DNA of 64,000 bases from Maniola hyperantus (GCF_902806685.2 NC_048541.1:2663465-2727464); one strand, 5' to 3'. Positions 21,750 to 32,775 are shown, counted from the first letter of the stretch. Notes: generated by a model not told the origin, from the letters alone. Numbers and translations: made by a program.

Positions 21750-22315
21750 AGTCCGTGCGAGCCGGTCACACCCTGTCGACAGACAGAAGTCCGTTACATC
21801 AATTTTGCCTCCTCCTAGGAAATAAAAAAGCTTAAGTAAAACCTAACACAGATTAATAATACCTGTTTCCAGTAAATGAATCAAGTGCGAATAAAACCAC
21901 GGACAAACAGTAGTTAACTATTCAGTGGCGGTTAGTTCTTCGGTGTCATTCCTTGAAACGGAAAGCGGAGCCCAGCGGGCGGTTGTTTTGATACACGAAC
22001 ACACAAACATGTAACAATAACGCAGTATTGCAGTAGCTCGGATGGCATGTTTACTTCACGAGCTATGCACGTATCAAGTCATATCACAGTGCATCATAAT
22101 TTGTATTATGACACTTCTAAAGGTAAGCTCGCACTGCGTTTCATCACGCGATTTAAATGTACTTACATATAAATAGTTTTAAAATTTACTATGGTAAAAT
22201 ATTACGACATCTTTCAATAACCTACTTGGAACATTTAATAACTGAAACTGCTTTCTCTCAGGCGAAAAATGAAATTGGTTAACTACTTAACTTAGATAGT
22301 AAAAAATATATTATA
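21750..22315. other. Unassigned sequence
   Basis: No gene or recognised repeat. 21920-22090 is less AT-rich. Confidence 0.4.
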
Positions 22316-22848
22316 CAGGGTGTAACCAGAACGCTAGCAAAAACTAAGCGCTATTGTTATACTATCTAAACACAATCCAATACTAATAACTATTTGCCTC
22401 ATTTTGTAGTTTTAGTGATTTAGTATTTTTCAAACCCGCAATGTATAGCGTGCAAAACTGGGGTCAATGCCCCAACTACGACGCGAAATTGACTCCGAGT
22501 GTCCTACTTACGCAACTTTCGTTGACCTCTAGCGTCAGTCAGACGTTTTATTTGCAATATATCTTTAACTTTTACAAAATATAAGATGTTTTTTGATTGT
22601 TTCGCGTTTTTTTGTGGTATCATATCAGTAATCTGTTTCACCTTCCATCGTTTTTGCTAACGTTCAGCCACCCAATTGTGTAAGAATAACCATTTCATGG
22701 CTATCGCAATCGTCAAGAATTCTGCCCTTTGATTGGCTGTGAAAAAATGTAAACAGCGAATCAACCAATCAAAGGGCAGAATTTCTTGACGATTGCGATA
22801 GCCATGAAATGGTTATTCTTACACAATTGGGGGGCTGGTTACCTGTAT
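22316..22848 (+). mobile_element. MITE, family M1, right terminal repeat interrupted
   Basis: Left terminal repeat CAGGGTGTAACCAGAACG after a TA. The interior includes CCATTTGCCTCATTTTG-like and GACCTCTAGCGTCAGTCAG blocks. The right terminal repeat begins GTTTTTGCTAACGTTC, is interrupted at 22666, and seems to resume at 22836 as TGGTTACCTGTA. TA borders suggest a Tc1/mariner-type source. Confidence 0.75.
22665..22837. mobile_element. Palindromic insertion with 66-bp arms
   Basis: Left arm 22671-22736 and right arm 22765-22831 pair across their whole length, the right arm with one extra T; a further short flank (AGCC/GGCT, one mismatch next to it) extends the pairing. The 28-bp spacer is 22737-22764. 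It sits inside the right end of the M1 MITE, so it looks like a separate foldback insertion. No clear target duplication. Confidence 0.75.
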
Positions 22849-23174
22849 TTTTAAATTTCAAAAATGTCCATTCATATCTCTTCCACCCCACGTAACCCGT
22901 AGTCACGAAGCCCACGGGAAAACATAATAAAGTATTGATTCCATAAATCCACACTCCGTATCTATAGTAACAGCAGGGTAAACAACTACAATGCAATGTA
23001 GTGACCGAGCCACTGACTTGAAAAGTGCATCGGGGAAAAGTAAAATGTGGATTTTATCTGACACTTTTGTCTTGGATGCTTTTACGAATGCAGTTTTGTT
23101 TATGGACCTTGATAAAACTGGTGCTACCTCTGGAACTATTAATAACTAGTTCGCCACGAACTTAGTAAACCTTA

Positions 23175-23349
23175 GCCTCAATAGCTCAACTGGTAAAGGA
23201 GTGGACTGAAAACCGAAAGGTCGACGGTTCAAACCCCGCCAGTTGCACTACTGTCGTACCTACTCCTAGCACAAGCTTCACGCTGAGTTGGAGAGGAAAG
23301 GGGAATATTAGTCATTTAAAATGGCTAATATTCTTTAAAAAAAAAAACC
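23175..23349 (+). mobile_element. tRNA-derived SINE, family S1, intact head
   Basis: A box TAGCTCAACTGG at 23182-23193 and B box GGTTCAAACCC at 23226-23236. Between them GGACTGAAAACC places GAA at the anticodon, as in tRNA-Phe. The 3' end is AATGGCTAATATTCTTT plus an A run. The best copy for defining the family. Not a tRNA gene: there is no 3' acceptor strand. Confidence 0.85.
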
Positions 23350-23362
23350 ATATATTATCTAT

Positions 23363-23650
23363 TAAAAGTGTGCGCCTGAAAAAAGCATATTACACAATCG
23401 AAGATTATCTAAATGATAAAAGATCGTGGATTTGATCTGCAGCACGTTCCAGCAATGCGCGGGACTGCAATCACTTTTTTACACATGGCATAACATTGTA
23501 TTTCAAATCTTTGAAAAGAGCAACCGCCGAGTTTCTGCCTGGTTCTTCTCGGTAGGAAAGGCATTCCGAACCAGTGATAGATGCATTGGATGATTCAAAA
23601 GTACTTGTAAAAGATTAATTGAATAAAAATTATTTTTATTTATTTATTTA
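23363..23650 (+). mobile_element. LINE B family, 3' end copy
   Basis: Starts inside the last codons of the reverse-transcriptase ORF (LKKAYYTIEDYLNDKRSWI, stop at 23433-23435), then the 3' UTR with GAGCAACCGCCGAGTTTC and AAGGCATTCCGAACCAGTG, and a (TTTA)n tail. Nearly the same as 39350-39620 of LINE B. 5'-truncated. Confidence 0.85.
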
Positions 23651-23837
23651 CTAGCTGACACGGGCTTCGTTCGGGTGGAGTTTAGAAAATTGAGGTTGAA
23701 TTACATTTTTCTCTCCGTAAGAACCATCCTCGTACTTCAAGGAATATTATAAAAAAAGAATTACCGAAATCGGTTCAGCGGTTCTCGAGATTTGCGATGA
23801 GCAACACATTTAGTGATTCATTTTTATATTATAGAGA
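23651..23837 (-). mobile_element. Helitron-like element H3, complete
   Basis: CTAG at 23651 preceded by A. On the minus strand it starts TCTCTATAATATAAAAATG after A. It matches 12459-12651 in reverse. It is inserted right at the end of the LINE tail. Confidence 0.75.
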
Positions 23838-23975
23838 TAAGATTATATTTTAGTTATAATATTATTTAGTTTTAGTTTTATTGTTTTAGTCAATTTTTAA
23901 TTTTAATTAGTAGGTACCTATTAACCAATGGTTATTTTAGAATAAATAAGAATTATACCTACTCTCCTATGTTAA

Positions 23976-24299
23976 TTGTTATCTTACGTGTATACTGCTG
24001 CCGCGAAGAAACGGGCTAAATATGCCCCTCTTCTGGGGAAATACCTCTTTGTTCCACTGGCGGTGGAGACGTCGGGTTGCTGGGGTGAGGAAGCGAAGGG
24101 TTTCGTGCGTGACATCGGCCGTCGTCTAAGGGAAAGAGGTTGCGATCCGCGCTCTGGGGCCTACCTGGTCCAAAGGTTGTCCATCGCCATTCAGCGTGGC
24201 AATAGTGCCAGCTTAATGGGCACCTTTGGCCCAGGGGCAACCAGGGGCGGACTTTTTGACGACGCGCGTTTAATTTTAAGTTTGTATGTTTTATTTTAA
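23976..24299 (+). pseudogene. C-terminal piece of a LINE ORF (family D)
   Basis: The 107-codon frame contains LFVPLAVETSGCWGEEAKGF, RDIGRRLRERGCDPRSG and YLVQRLSIAIQRGNSASLMG. This segment resembles the end of reverse-transcriptase ORFs I have seen in invertebrate LINEs, downstream of the RT core; I cannot name the clade. No RT core is present upstream, so the copy is 5'-truncated. It is followed by a long AT-rich 3' UTR with the family-D hairpin (24515-24553) and an (ATT)n tail near 24635. The N-terminal codons of this frame may be outside the element. Confidence 0.6.
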
Positions 24300-24660
24300 T
24301 ATTTTTAAGTACTTTTAATTAAGATTTAAGTTTATTTGATATAGATTATAGAGTATATATTAGTCTATTTTATTTGTATATTGGTATTATACATATTATT
24401 AACTACATGTATTAGTGGTTTATGTATTAGTATGTATCAGTTATTTGAATGTATGTTTATTAGTATATTACACACCACCTGCAGTCTAATTTTCCTTATA
24501 CTTTCCAATCTTTAAGGTTGCCTGGTAGAGATCGCTAATTAGCGATAAGACCGCCTTTTGTATCTTCCTTGTCTGTGTTTTTTATTAATGTAATCCTTCT
24601 TGTGGTTGTGCACATAAAGTGTATTTAGTATTTATTATTATTATTATTATTTTTATTGTG
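24300..24660 (+). mobile_element. 3' UTR and tail of LINE family D
   Basis: AT-rich, with the conserved GGTTGCCTGGTAGAGATCG, a perfect 14-bp palindrome at 24532-24545 (TCGCTAATTAGCGA) and TAAGACCGCC. It ends TGCACATAAAGTGTATTTAG plus (ATT)n. The same core is at 25283 and, reversed, at 61419. Confidence 0.7.
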
Positions 24661-24837
24661 GTCTAAAATAAAAAATAAATTTACGTGTCTAAAGACCTCG
24701 CGGACGTTCGCCTGTTACAATGCTGAGAGCATTGACGCAAGAAGTTCGCTTCACTATTATTAATTATTGTGAATTCATGTTAAAAATGCTGGTGCAGTTC
24801 GATGTGGTGCGCTGCAGAGCAAAGGGAACGGAACGAA

Positions 24838-24890
24838 CGGATGCGGTGCGGTGCGGTGCGGTGCGGTGCGGTGCGCTCCGAACCGCACCG
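24838..24890. repeat. (GGTGC)n tract with complementary flank
   Basis: Six tandem GGTGC-type units, then GCTCCGAACCGCACCGCAC, which can fold back on the tract. Surrounding sequence is unassigned. Confidence 0.7.
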
Positions 24891-25239
24891 CACTGCACTA
24901 AACTAGATCCAATGATACAAAGAGGCCGACATCTCACAGTTCTCTGTGTTACCGGTGTACCTCGTAACGAGTCGCCCGATCAGACAAAGGTGAGACGCAA
25001 TTGTACAAACGAACACACCGACCGACATTCCACTCGCCAGTTGTCGGGCACTTGAACTTTACATTACATAGCCAGTACGGTCAGCAGACACATACAATTT
25101 GACGTTATAATTACATTTCATAAAGGTATAATTTTGGTCTCTGCAAACCTACTATCCTCTCTTATTTACTGTTGTATTTTCATTTATATATATATATATA
25201 CATACGTATATTATGTGTATTTACTTTATTTAATTAGTG

Positions 25240-25400
25240 CACCCCTTCCGCTTTCTTTAATTTTTATAATATCCTCTACCCTAAGGTTGCCTGGAAGAGA
25301 TCGCTATTTTAGCGATAAGGCCGCCTATTGTACATGCTGTATTTGTTATATGTCTATTGTTTTTGTTTTGGTGTACAATAAAGCATATTTTACTTTTACT
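25240..25400 (+). mobile_element. LINE family D, 3' UTR copy
   Basis: AAGGTTGCCTGGAAGAGATC, TCGCTATTTTAGCGA (hairpin with a 3-nt change in the loop), TAAGGCCGCC, and GTGTACAATAAAGCATATTTT at the end. 3' UTR only. Confidence 0.7.
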
Positions 25401-25679
25401 TACTTTATACCTATACTACCAGCGGCGTACACAGGCTTAGAAGTCAGGGTAAGCATTTGTTAGGTGGGTAACTACTTTCAGGCATGGCATAATGATAACC
25501 GAGCACTGAGCTGTTTCAACTAGGGTAAGCAGTGCGTTTATGCCTCTATGGCATGCACGTCACTGTATACTACTGTTATCAAACTTACATAAAAATTTGT
25601 TTTATTTATTCGTTTAAAGACTTAATGAAAAAGGATTTTTTCACCACACTTGTAGAATGTAGACCAAAGCACTAGATAA

Positions 25680-26191
25680 AAAAACCGGCCAAGTGCGAGT
25701 CGGACTCGCACACGAGGGGTTCCGTACCATTGTACAAAACTGGCCAAGTGCGAGTCAGGCTCAGGGTTCAGGGAACAGGCGAGGGTTCCGTAGTACAGTC
25801 GTATTTTTTCGACATTTTGCCCGACAATTCAAAAACTATGATGCATAAAAATAAATAAAAATCTGTTTTAGAATGCACAGGTAAAGCCCTTTCATATGAT
25901 ACCCCACTTGAAATAGTTATCTTACTTTGATAATTGAAAATACTAATTATTAGTTGATGACCACAATTTAATTTTTTTGTGTGTGATGTAACCCTAAATT
26001 CACGGTTTTCAGATTTTTCCCCTAATGTCTGCTATAAGAACTACCTACCTGCCAAATTTCATGATTCTAGGTCAACGGGAAGTACCCTGTAAGTTTCTTG
26101 ACAGACCGACAGATAGACATACAGACAGACAGAGAACAAAGTGATCTTATAAGGGTTCCGCTTTTCCTTTTGAGGTACGGAACCCTAAAAA
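25680..26191 (+). mobile_element. Repeat family R with a duplicated head
   Basis: Full copy ending GAGGTACGGAACCCTAAAA. The head (GGCCAAGTGCGAGTC) occurs twice, at about 25686 and 25742, so the first 60 bp are tandemly repeated. Contains an (ACAG)n block near 26110-26140. Confidence 0.8.
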
Positions 26192-26261
26192 AAAGCTATG
26201 GCTCTGTCTCTGCATCGTATTCCTCAGGGCCATGAATGAGCCTTTTACGCTTATTCATATA

Positions 26262-26470
26262 CTAGATGATGCCTGCGATATCGTCCGCGTGGATTTAGGT
26301 TTATAAATCCCGTGGGAACTTTTTAATTTACCGGGATAAAAGTAGCCTATATCCGTCCCCGGGATGTCAACTAACTCTGTATCAATTTTCATCAAAATCA
26401 GTTGAACGGTTGGCGCGTAAAAGTTAGCAGACAGACAGACAGACACACACTTTCGTATTTATAGTATAGT
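26262..26470 (-). mobile_element. Helitron-like element H2
   Basis: CTAG at 26262 after A, then GATGCCTGCGATATCGTCC, ACCGGGATAAAAGTAGCC, a (CAGA)n block and TTCGTATTTATAGTATAG. Confidence 0.7.
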
Positions 26471-26767
26471 GATAATAGTAAATAGTATATGGAATATGGA
26501 TAGGATGGATAGTGGCACAGAATAATATAATAATATTATAATAGTACTATACGTATGTGTTATCAAGTAATAAACAAAGCTGCCAATAGGTGGCGCTGTA
26601 GGACCTCACATCACGACTAAACAGCTTTTACTGTGTGCGTATAAACCATAAAAATCTAGATATAGGTTTAATAATAATAATAATAATAATAATTTTTGGA
26701 ATTGATACCCTTTAGGTTGGGTATCAATAATAAATAGCAAGTCGGTGCCCGCAACGGTGTCTGCAGT

Positions 26768-26910
26768 TATTTTTTTTTTTAATTAGCCAAGTTAGTTGCT
26801 GACTAGCAGGGGAATCCTTTTGCATACGACAATATAGTGTCATTGACGGTGGGATTTGAACCGGCGACCTTTCGGTTTTCAGTCCTTTAACCGTTGAGCT
26901 ATCGAGGCTC
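26768..26910 (-). mobile_element. tRNA-derived SINE, S1-related subfamily
   Basis: Minus-strand head GAGCCTCGATAGCTCAACG and B box GGTTCAAATCCC. The body differs from other S1 copies (AGGGGAATCCTTTTGCAT region is shortened), so it may be a distinct subfamily. Confidence 0.7.
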
Positions 26911-27307
26911 AGATTTAGGTTTTTGAAAATCCTTTGGGAACTCCTTGTAAATCGGGATAAAAGTCGCCTATACTAATATGTTAATCCAGAGCCCAGGGTA
27001 TAAAATCTATCTCCATTATATATTTCAGCCAAATCCGTCCAGTAGTTTTTGGGTTTCCACTTTCCAAATCCTTCCGCATAGGACTCGATTGAAATACCAA
27101 GATTTGGACTCTTCAACCGGGATCGACAGACGACAGGATCGGGCTTTCCGAAGCACAAAGGAAACGAAAAGACCAAATTCGGTCCTCATCCAGTCACCAA
27201 CCAGGGTCTATTTTTACTTTGCCGTTCGACAGTAGTATAAGTAAACCTCGCTACTAAGTTTATTACTAAGTTATTTTTTTCATCAAACACAAGTTAGCCC
27301 TTGTAAA

Positions 27308-27401
27308 CTTTTACAAAATTATAGGATTTTTTATATTTTTTTGTGGTATCAATCATATGAGTAATCATCAATACTATCACATGTCTTCGTTTTGGCAGCG
27401 T
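27308..27401 (+). mobile_element. MITE M1, right-half fragment
   Basis: Shares ATTTTTTTGTGGTATCA, GTAATCATCAATACTATCAC and GTCTTCGTTTTGGCAGCG with the M1 copy at 52325-52675. No good terminal repeat follows; the retroposon at 27417 adjoins it. Confidence 0.55.
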
Positions 27402-27416
27402 TGTCTACCGTCCTTT

Positions 27417-27911
27417 TTTTTAACGCTGGGAAATGCATTTACGCATCCCCCCTCTCCTGGAAGCCAGCCAGCTAACCAGCCAGCCAACCAACTGGAGGGG
27501 ACTCACCGGCCGAGAGTCGCGACTCAGTCAGCAACATCCGCCGAGGCGGACCCTCCACGGGGGACCCCGCTCAAGAGGTCCCCACACCGCACGTCCGAGG
27601 CACACCGACCAAGTGCGTGCGCCTCCCGACCCGGGGACGGGGCGACAACTGCACACTCCGCGCACGTCGCCCGCGTCCCATCCTCCGCCTCGTCCGCTGT
27701 GCCCTCTGCTAGTCAGAGTGACACGTGGAGAAACCTTCCCCCTGCCAGGTCATTAGCCATGGCTAACAATATCCCCGAAGAGAGATTATTAGCCATGTTA
27801 CCGGGGTGCACCGGCCCGAATCTCCCCCTCGGCCGGCTCTTCCCCTCGGATGCCCGATGCATCCAAAAGGGACTAGCAGCACCCAGGCACACTGGGAGGG
27901 CTGGCACCCCT
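27417..27911 (-). mobile_element. GC-rich 5'-truncated retroposon with 13-bp target duplication
   Basis: Flanked on both sides by TTGTCTACCGTCC (about 27402-27414 and 27912-27925). A T run directly after the left repeat (27415-27422) is the poly-A tail of a minus-strand insertion. The insert is markedly GC-rich against AT-rich surroundings. Open frames on both strands are long only because of GC bias. It may be the 3' UTR of a LINE or a processed RNA copy; I do not recognise the source. Confidence 0.7.
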
Positions 27912-28196
27912 TTGTCTACCGTCCTAGTTTAGGTCTACCTACCTAGATTCTGTCTTTACGGTCGCGTACAGCTATACACAATAATTATTGTCTAGGGACA
28001 TATTATTGTGATCTATTGTTATAGTTGCATAAATCGTGTTGACCTAGGCTCTAAAATGGTAACTAAGTCAATGAAGGATTGCAATACAATAGGTCAATAT
28101 TTGCATACGGAATACCTAACTCGTACACGTACCTAACTCGTACTCGTACCTAACTCGTAGGTGGACAGGTAGACCTTATGACGTAATTATATCTAA

Positions 28197-28368
28197 CTAG
28201 CTGATCCCCGCGGCTTCGCCCGCGTGTATTAATATATACACGCCTATGTCACTCAGGAATAATGTAGCTTTCTATTGGTGAAAGAATTTTCAAAATCGGT
28301 TCAGTAGTTCCAGAGATTACCCCCTACAAACAAACTTAACGACATTACCTCTTTATATAATAGTAATA
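28197..28368 (-). mobile_element. Helitron-like element
   Basis: CTAG at 28197, then GATCCCCGCGGCTTCGCCCG, CACTCAGGAATAATGTAGC and AATCGGTTCAGTAGTTCC, ending CTCTTTATATAATAGTAA. A family related to H2, also at 3394. Confidence 0.65.
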
Positions 28369-28577
28369 GATAAGATAGTATAGATATAGATAAGTAAATA
28401 TGATTTTTGTTCGACTTTTAAAACTTGCGTTCATTCGCGTTAATTTTTTTTTTAAATTATAGTTAAACCAATTTACTCTAAGCCAATGACCAAAAAATCA
28501 AATTACATTGTAGGATTTGTAGGTAGTTTTTAAGTCGACGCCAAATTAAACCGTCCTTTTTTGAAGTCGGTTAAAAA

Positions 28578-28824
28578 TCAACCTGTTTGCGTCCATTGCT
28601 GGACATAGGCCTTCCCATCAAGAGCGCACCACCACACATTGATCCTCCGCCTTCCTCGTCCACCTATTTCCCGCTAGTCCAGCGGGTTGGAGGTCATCCC
28701 ACACTGCGCTTGCCGATACGCGGTCTCCACTCCAGAACACGTCTGCCCCAGCGGCCATTGGTTCTGCGGCAGGCGTAGCCTGCCCACTGTCACTTCAGTT
28801 GCCTAGTTCGTTGAGCTATGTCAG
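28578..28824 (-). mobile_element. RTE 3' end, internally deleted
   Basis: Complement of the RTE C-terminal region (GTCCATTGCTGGACATAGGC to CAGTTGCCTAGTTCGTTGAG). Compared with 14461-14880, a block around the TRWTDDLKK codons is missing near 28675. Confidence 0.7.
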
Positions 28825-28940
28825 TCACTAGACTATCACACAAAGATGTGTGTTAAGTCTGCCAAATTGCACTTGGTCTAGTGTAGTGACCCCTTTGTGT
28901 TCAGTAGTGAGCCGGTGATGGGTTGAGATGACAGTGATTG
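28825..28940 (+). mobile_element. SINE S2, 3' part
   Basis: GTGTGTTAAGTCTGCC, GCACTTGGTCTAGTG, AGTAGTGAGCCGGTGATGG and GTTGAGATGA match the S2 3' half seen at 400-525. Confidence 0.6.
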
Positions 28941-29530
28941 CGTAACCTTAAACTGTTGTTATTAGTTTAGCGATTGAGGTTTTAAATTGAGGCTTGTTCG
29001 TTACACACGCACCTCCACTCTCCAGTGCAAATAAATCGCATTGTATAGCTCCCAGCTGATGTATTGCGTGTGATCGACACAGCCGCCTCGTGCGGAAGTG
29101 TGACGCGCGAATATATGGGTTGTACACTTGTACACCAACCACTAAATATTACGGCTTAACCACATCTAACCAGCGCGGTACAAGACGCGGCGCACGGCGC
29201 GGCGACAAAAAACAATATAATAATAACAGCAAAGTTCGGAAACGGAGTGCAACATTCAACAATCTAGATACGAGTACCATTTATTTCAATGGCTGCAATA
29301 ATGCATGCAGTGACATGGCAGATGATTGCTGCAGTTTGTGTTGTAAGCAGTTCATAAAACTTCTCTCTCTACGCTTTGCTACAAACTGAATCCATCAAGT
29401 CCATCAAGGACGGCTCTCTCTGCTTCTCGGTCTCGGTGGGATATAAAGAGGCCGGTGGGAAGTAGCTGGATGAGGAAGGGTGAGGACTGGGAGTGGTGGT
29501 GCTTATTAGGGAAGGCCTATTTCCAACAGT
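28941..29530. other. Unassigned, partly GC-rich sequence
   Basis: 29050-29210 is rich in CpG (GTGACGCGCGAATATATGG; GCGGCGCACGGCGCGGCG). No domain is encoded by the 60-100 codon frames on either strand. It could be regulatory, but no promoter element is clear. Confidence 0.35.
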
Positions 29531-29536
29531 ACCTAG

Positions 29537-29865
29537 ATTTTTTTAAATTCTGATAAAAGTAAGCCCTTGACTGCGATCTCACCTGATGGTAAGTGATGAT
29601 GCAGTCTAAGATGGAAGTGGGCTAACCTGGTGGGGCAGTTTTATTTTACCTCATACCTCTAATCGGTTTCTACACGGTGATACCTAGCTACCGAAATGCT
29701 AAATCGCTTGGCGGCACGGCTTTGCCGGTAGGGTGGTAACTAGCCACGGCTAAAGTCTTCCACCAGACCAGACCAGAGACAGTTTAGAAAATATAAAATC
29801 CGAAATTGCCCCGGAATCGAACCCGGACTTATGATACAGCGCATACCACTGCACCAGGGAAGTCG
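29537..29865 (-). mobile_element. tRNA-derived SINE, family S3
   Basis: On the minus strand the head reads CCCTGGTGCAGTGGTATGCG (A box) and the B box CGGGTTCGATTCC. The body has the GCCGTGCCGCCAAGCGATTT block, and the 3' end CATCACTTACCATCAGGTG, TGCAGTCAAGGGC, plus an A run. Second copy at 35444. Confidence 0.8.
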
Positions 29866-29922
29866 TTATTAATATGCATGACGTAGGTGATTCTTATCAC
29901 GATGCAATGTAATTATGCTAAG

Positions 29923-29962
29923 GTTATTAGGTTATAAGGTTATAAGGTTATAAGGTTATCAG
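29923..29962. repeat. (AGGTTATA)n short tandem repeat
   Basis: Four to five octamer units (AGGTTATA) in a row. No associated feature seen. Confidence 0.85.
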
Positions 29963-31140
29963 TCCGATGTGGCTCAAACTTTAGCTTTCAATCCTCTATT
30001 GATGAAGCTGTAATATCATTTGCATACTACTTACGTCTTATTGCGACTCTTTGACGGTTTATTGGTGCGAAAGATTTATTTGAGTGTGGGTAGTATATCT
30101 ATGTGTAAACCCACACCAATAAAAAATTCCGCTTTGCATTGCGTTTGGCGAAAATGATGTGGCAAAGCACTGCTTTAGTAAATAGAGTGTATATTCTTAC
30201 TGTTTAATGTTCTTACGTAGAAAAAATTTAATAAAGGGAATAATTTTAAAAAATCATGATTTTTATTTATTTTTAATATAATTAATAATTATTAACGTCG
30301 CACTGTACGGAAAGCGAATACTGACGTCACAATCCGTAAACGACAAATATTTTCAACTATTTAACGTAAAAATAATTTTTGATGGAAATTTTCATTCGAA
30401 TTATTTTGAAAATTCAAAGGAAAATCTTATACAACTTTTAATTCGGACTTACTTTCTATCTCCTATACTTTTACTTAGCATTCTACATTTCAAAGAAAAT
30501 GGATGTGCTACATCAACGATGCAAGATTTTTTTGAATAACTTTCTAATGATCGGTACAATGGATTTACAAAGAAACTGTGTGGATATAATTGTTTAAGCT
30601 GCAATTCTTTGGAGTGATTATAATGCGTATGCGTAATGCGTGATTACATTAATCAGAAGTAAAGCTGGCAATAACTTTTCCGGTCATCAGGCATAACAAT
30701 GGCCGATGCAATAATCAGCTTACAACCTTGCATCGTAATTAAATCAAATCAAATCGTTGAAAACATAAAAACTTGTAGTTGTACGAGAGAGTGCAGACTG
30801 CAGACCAACAACATTATGTCGTAATATTTTTTATTGTCTTCATTTCTAATCGTATTCCCAGATCTATTGTCACCTAGGTACTTCCTTACTTTTTTGACCG
30901 ACTTCCAAAAGGGGGTGGTTCTCAATTCAATTTTTTTTTAAATTCATTGCTACGAAATAGGTACGAAATATATTTGAGACAGTCATTAATGTGACATAGT
31001 AGGCCAGTCATTAAAGCCAAAACCCAAAAGTAATTAGTAACTTGATGAAATTGTAGGGGGTTTTAAAGAAGGTAAAATAACTTACCGTGTGATTTTGCAG
31101 CGTTCTGGGGTGTACGGAAGGGGATAACATTGCCAAAAAA
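29963..31140. other. Unassigned AT-rich sequence
   Basis: No gene. A small piece of the ACCGACTTCCAAAA repeat (see 21085) lies at 30897-30945. Confidence 0.4.
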
Positions 31141-31143
31141 ATT

Positions 31144-31331
31144 AGTAACACGCTGCAAACTTATAATAAGGCTGTTCTTATCGTTTTGTAACGTTTATTA
31201 AATTTGCAGCGTTTTGCAACATACGGAACATTGTTTATTATTAAAAAACAATGAAATTTGTTATTAACAAGGGTAAAAAAATAGTAACACGCTGCAAATT
31301 TGGAATTAGGCTGTTCTTACCGTTTTGTAAC
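31144..31331. repeat. Two direct copies of a 49-bp segment, 139 bp apart
   Basis: AGTAACACGCTGCAAA...GCTGTTCTTA(C/T)CGTTTTGTAAC occurs at 31144-31192 and 31283-31331. The second copy is followed directly by the AATC microsatellite. Confidence 0.75.
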
Positions 31332-31332
31332 T

Positions 31333-31730
<398 letters not shown>

Positions 31731-32579
31731 TTCGAGTGTTTCGCTCTCTTTCCCACTCACGGGGCATATGGCACGGCTCAGGGCTGTGCATTACTGCAGT
31801 CGATGATTAGTATCGATAGTTGTTTTTCTTTGTATCTTTATAAATGGGTGATAGAAATAAAAAGACGTTTATTTTTTTTTGATTTTTTTATTACCAATAA
31901 AAATAAAACATAGCATATTAAATATATGAAACTAAATCATGATGACGATGAAGATGGAAAACTACCTACCTTTGCTTTGAAAAAATTACGATATAGATAT
32001 ATCCTAAAATCTATAAACGCGCATCATTGCGATATTAATGTCTATTGTCTGTGCTCGCTATGACACATGCACTCAACATAGGTAGGGATTCATATATGCG
32101 CCAACTTAACAATGCATTGAAGCGCGATGGCTTAAGGAAGAGTCAACAATGGCCGGGCGGAGGGTTCCCGTGGGATCTACTCGAACGGGGAAACGGAATT
32201 AACGAACAATAAAGCTATTGAACTGATGTACTTCCAGGAAATGTTGCACTTGCAGGAAGAATATGTATGATGATGTTATACGTGTGACGTGTGTACTTAT
32301 TCATATGCGCATATAGACACAGCCTACCTAAATAAAAAAGTACCTTTGCAATGCCCTGAGAGTGTCATCTACATTCCATCTCCATGTATCTCCATTACTA
32401 TTACGCAAGTAGGGTTCATGAAAGCAAATAAATGAAATGAAAATGAAAAAATGAAAAATCAATCACTACTTGGACAGTAATTACTAATTAATTATACATT
32501 CCTTAACATAAGACAACAAATATTTATTATGTACTTATTATTTGTGTTCGAATAGCTTTAACTACGATAGAGTGATTTT
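31731..32579. other. Unassigned sequence
   Basis: No gene or family recognised. 31731-31815 (CGAGTGTTTCGCTCTCTTTC onward) could be the 3' end of a minus-strand element whose tail seeded the microsatellite, but this is inference only. Confidence 0.35.
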
Positions 32580-32775
32580 TAAGGTTCCGTACCTCAAAAG
32601 CAAAAAGAAATCCTTATAGGATCACTTCGTTATCTGTCTGTCTGTCGTGTCTGTCAAGAAACCTACAGGGTAGGTACCCTGTAGGTTTCTTGACAGACAC
32701 GACAGACAAGTCAAGTTTCCGTTGAACTAGAATCATGAAATTAGGCGGGTAAGTAGGTCTTATTACTAAATGCGC
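32580..32775 (-). mobile_element. Repeat family R fragment rearranged into a palindrome
   Basis: AGGTTCCGTACCTCAAAAG and CCTTATAGGATCACTTCG are the R end on the minus strand. The microsatellite region is then duplicated in inverted orientation (32639-32708), after which R resumes (GTTGAACTAGAATCATGAAA). Confidence 0.8.
32639..32708. repeat. Perfect palindrome, 34-bp arms
   Basis: Arms 32639-32672 and 32675-32708 are exact complements with a 2-nt spacer (GG). They comprise the R segment TGTCAAGAAACCTACAGGG and its inversion. Confidence 0.95.

Noticed and set aside
23175..23250. A tRNA-Phe gene
   Set aside because: Pol III boxes are present, but no acceptor stem closes the structure and the same head recurs in S1 SINEs.
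27357..27932. 191-codon open frame in the GC-rich block
   Set aside because: It crosses the left target duplication and poly-T of a retroposon and has no domain; low stop density follows from GC content.
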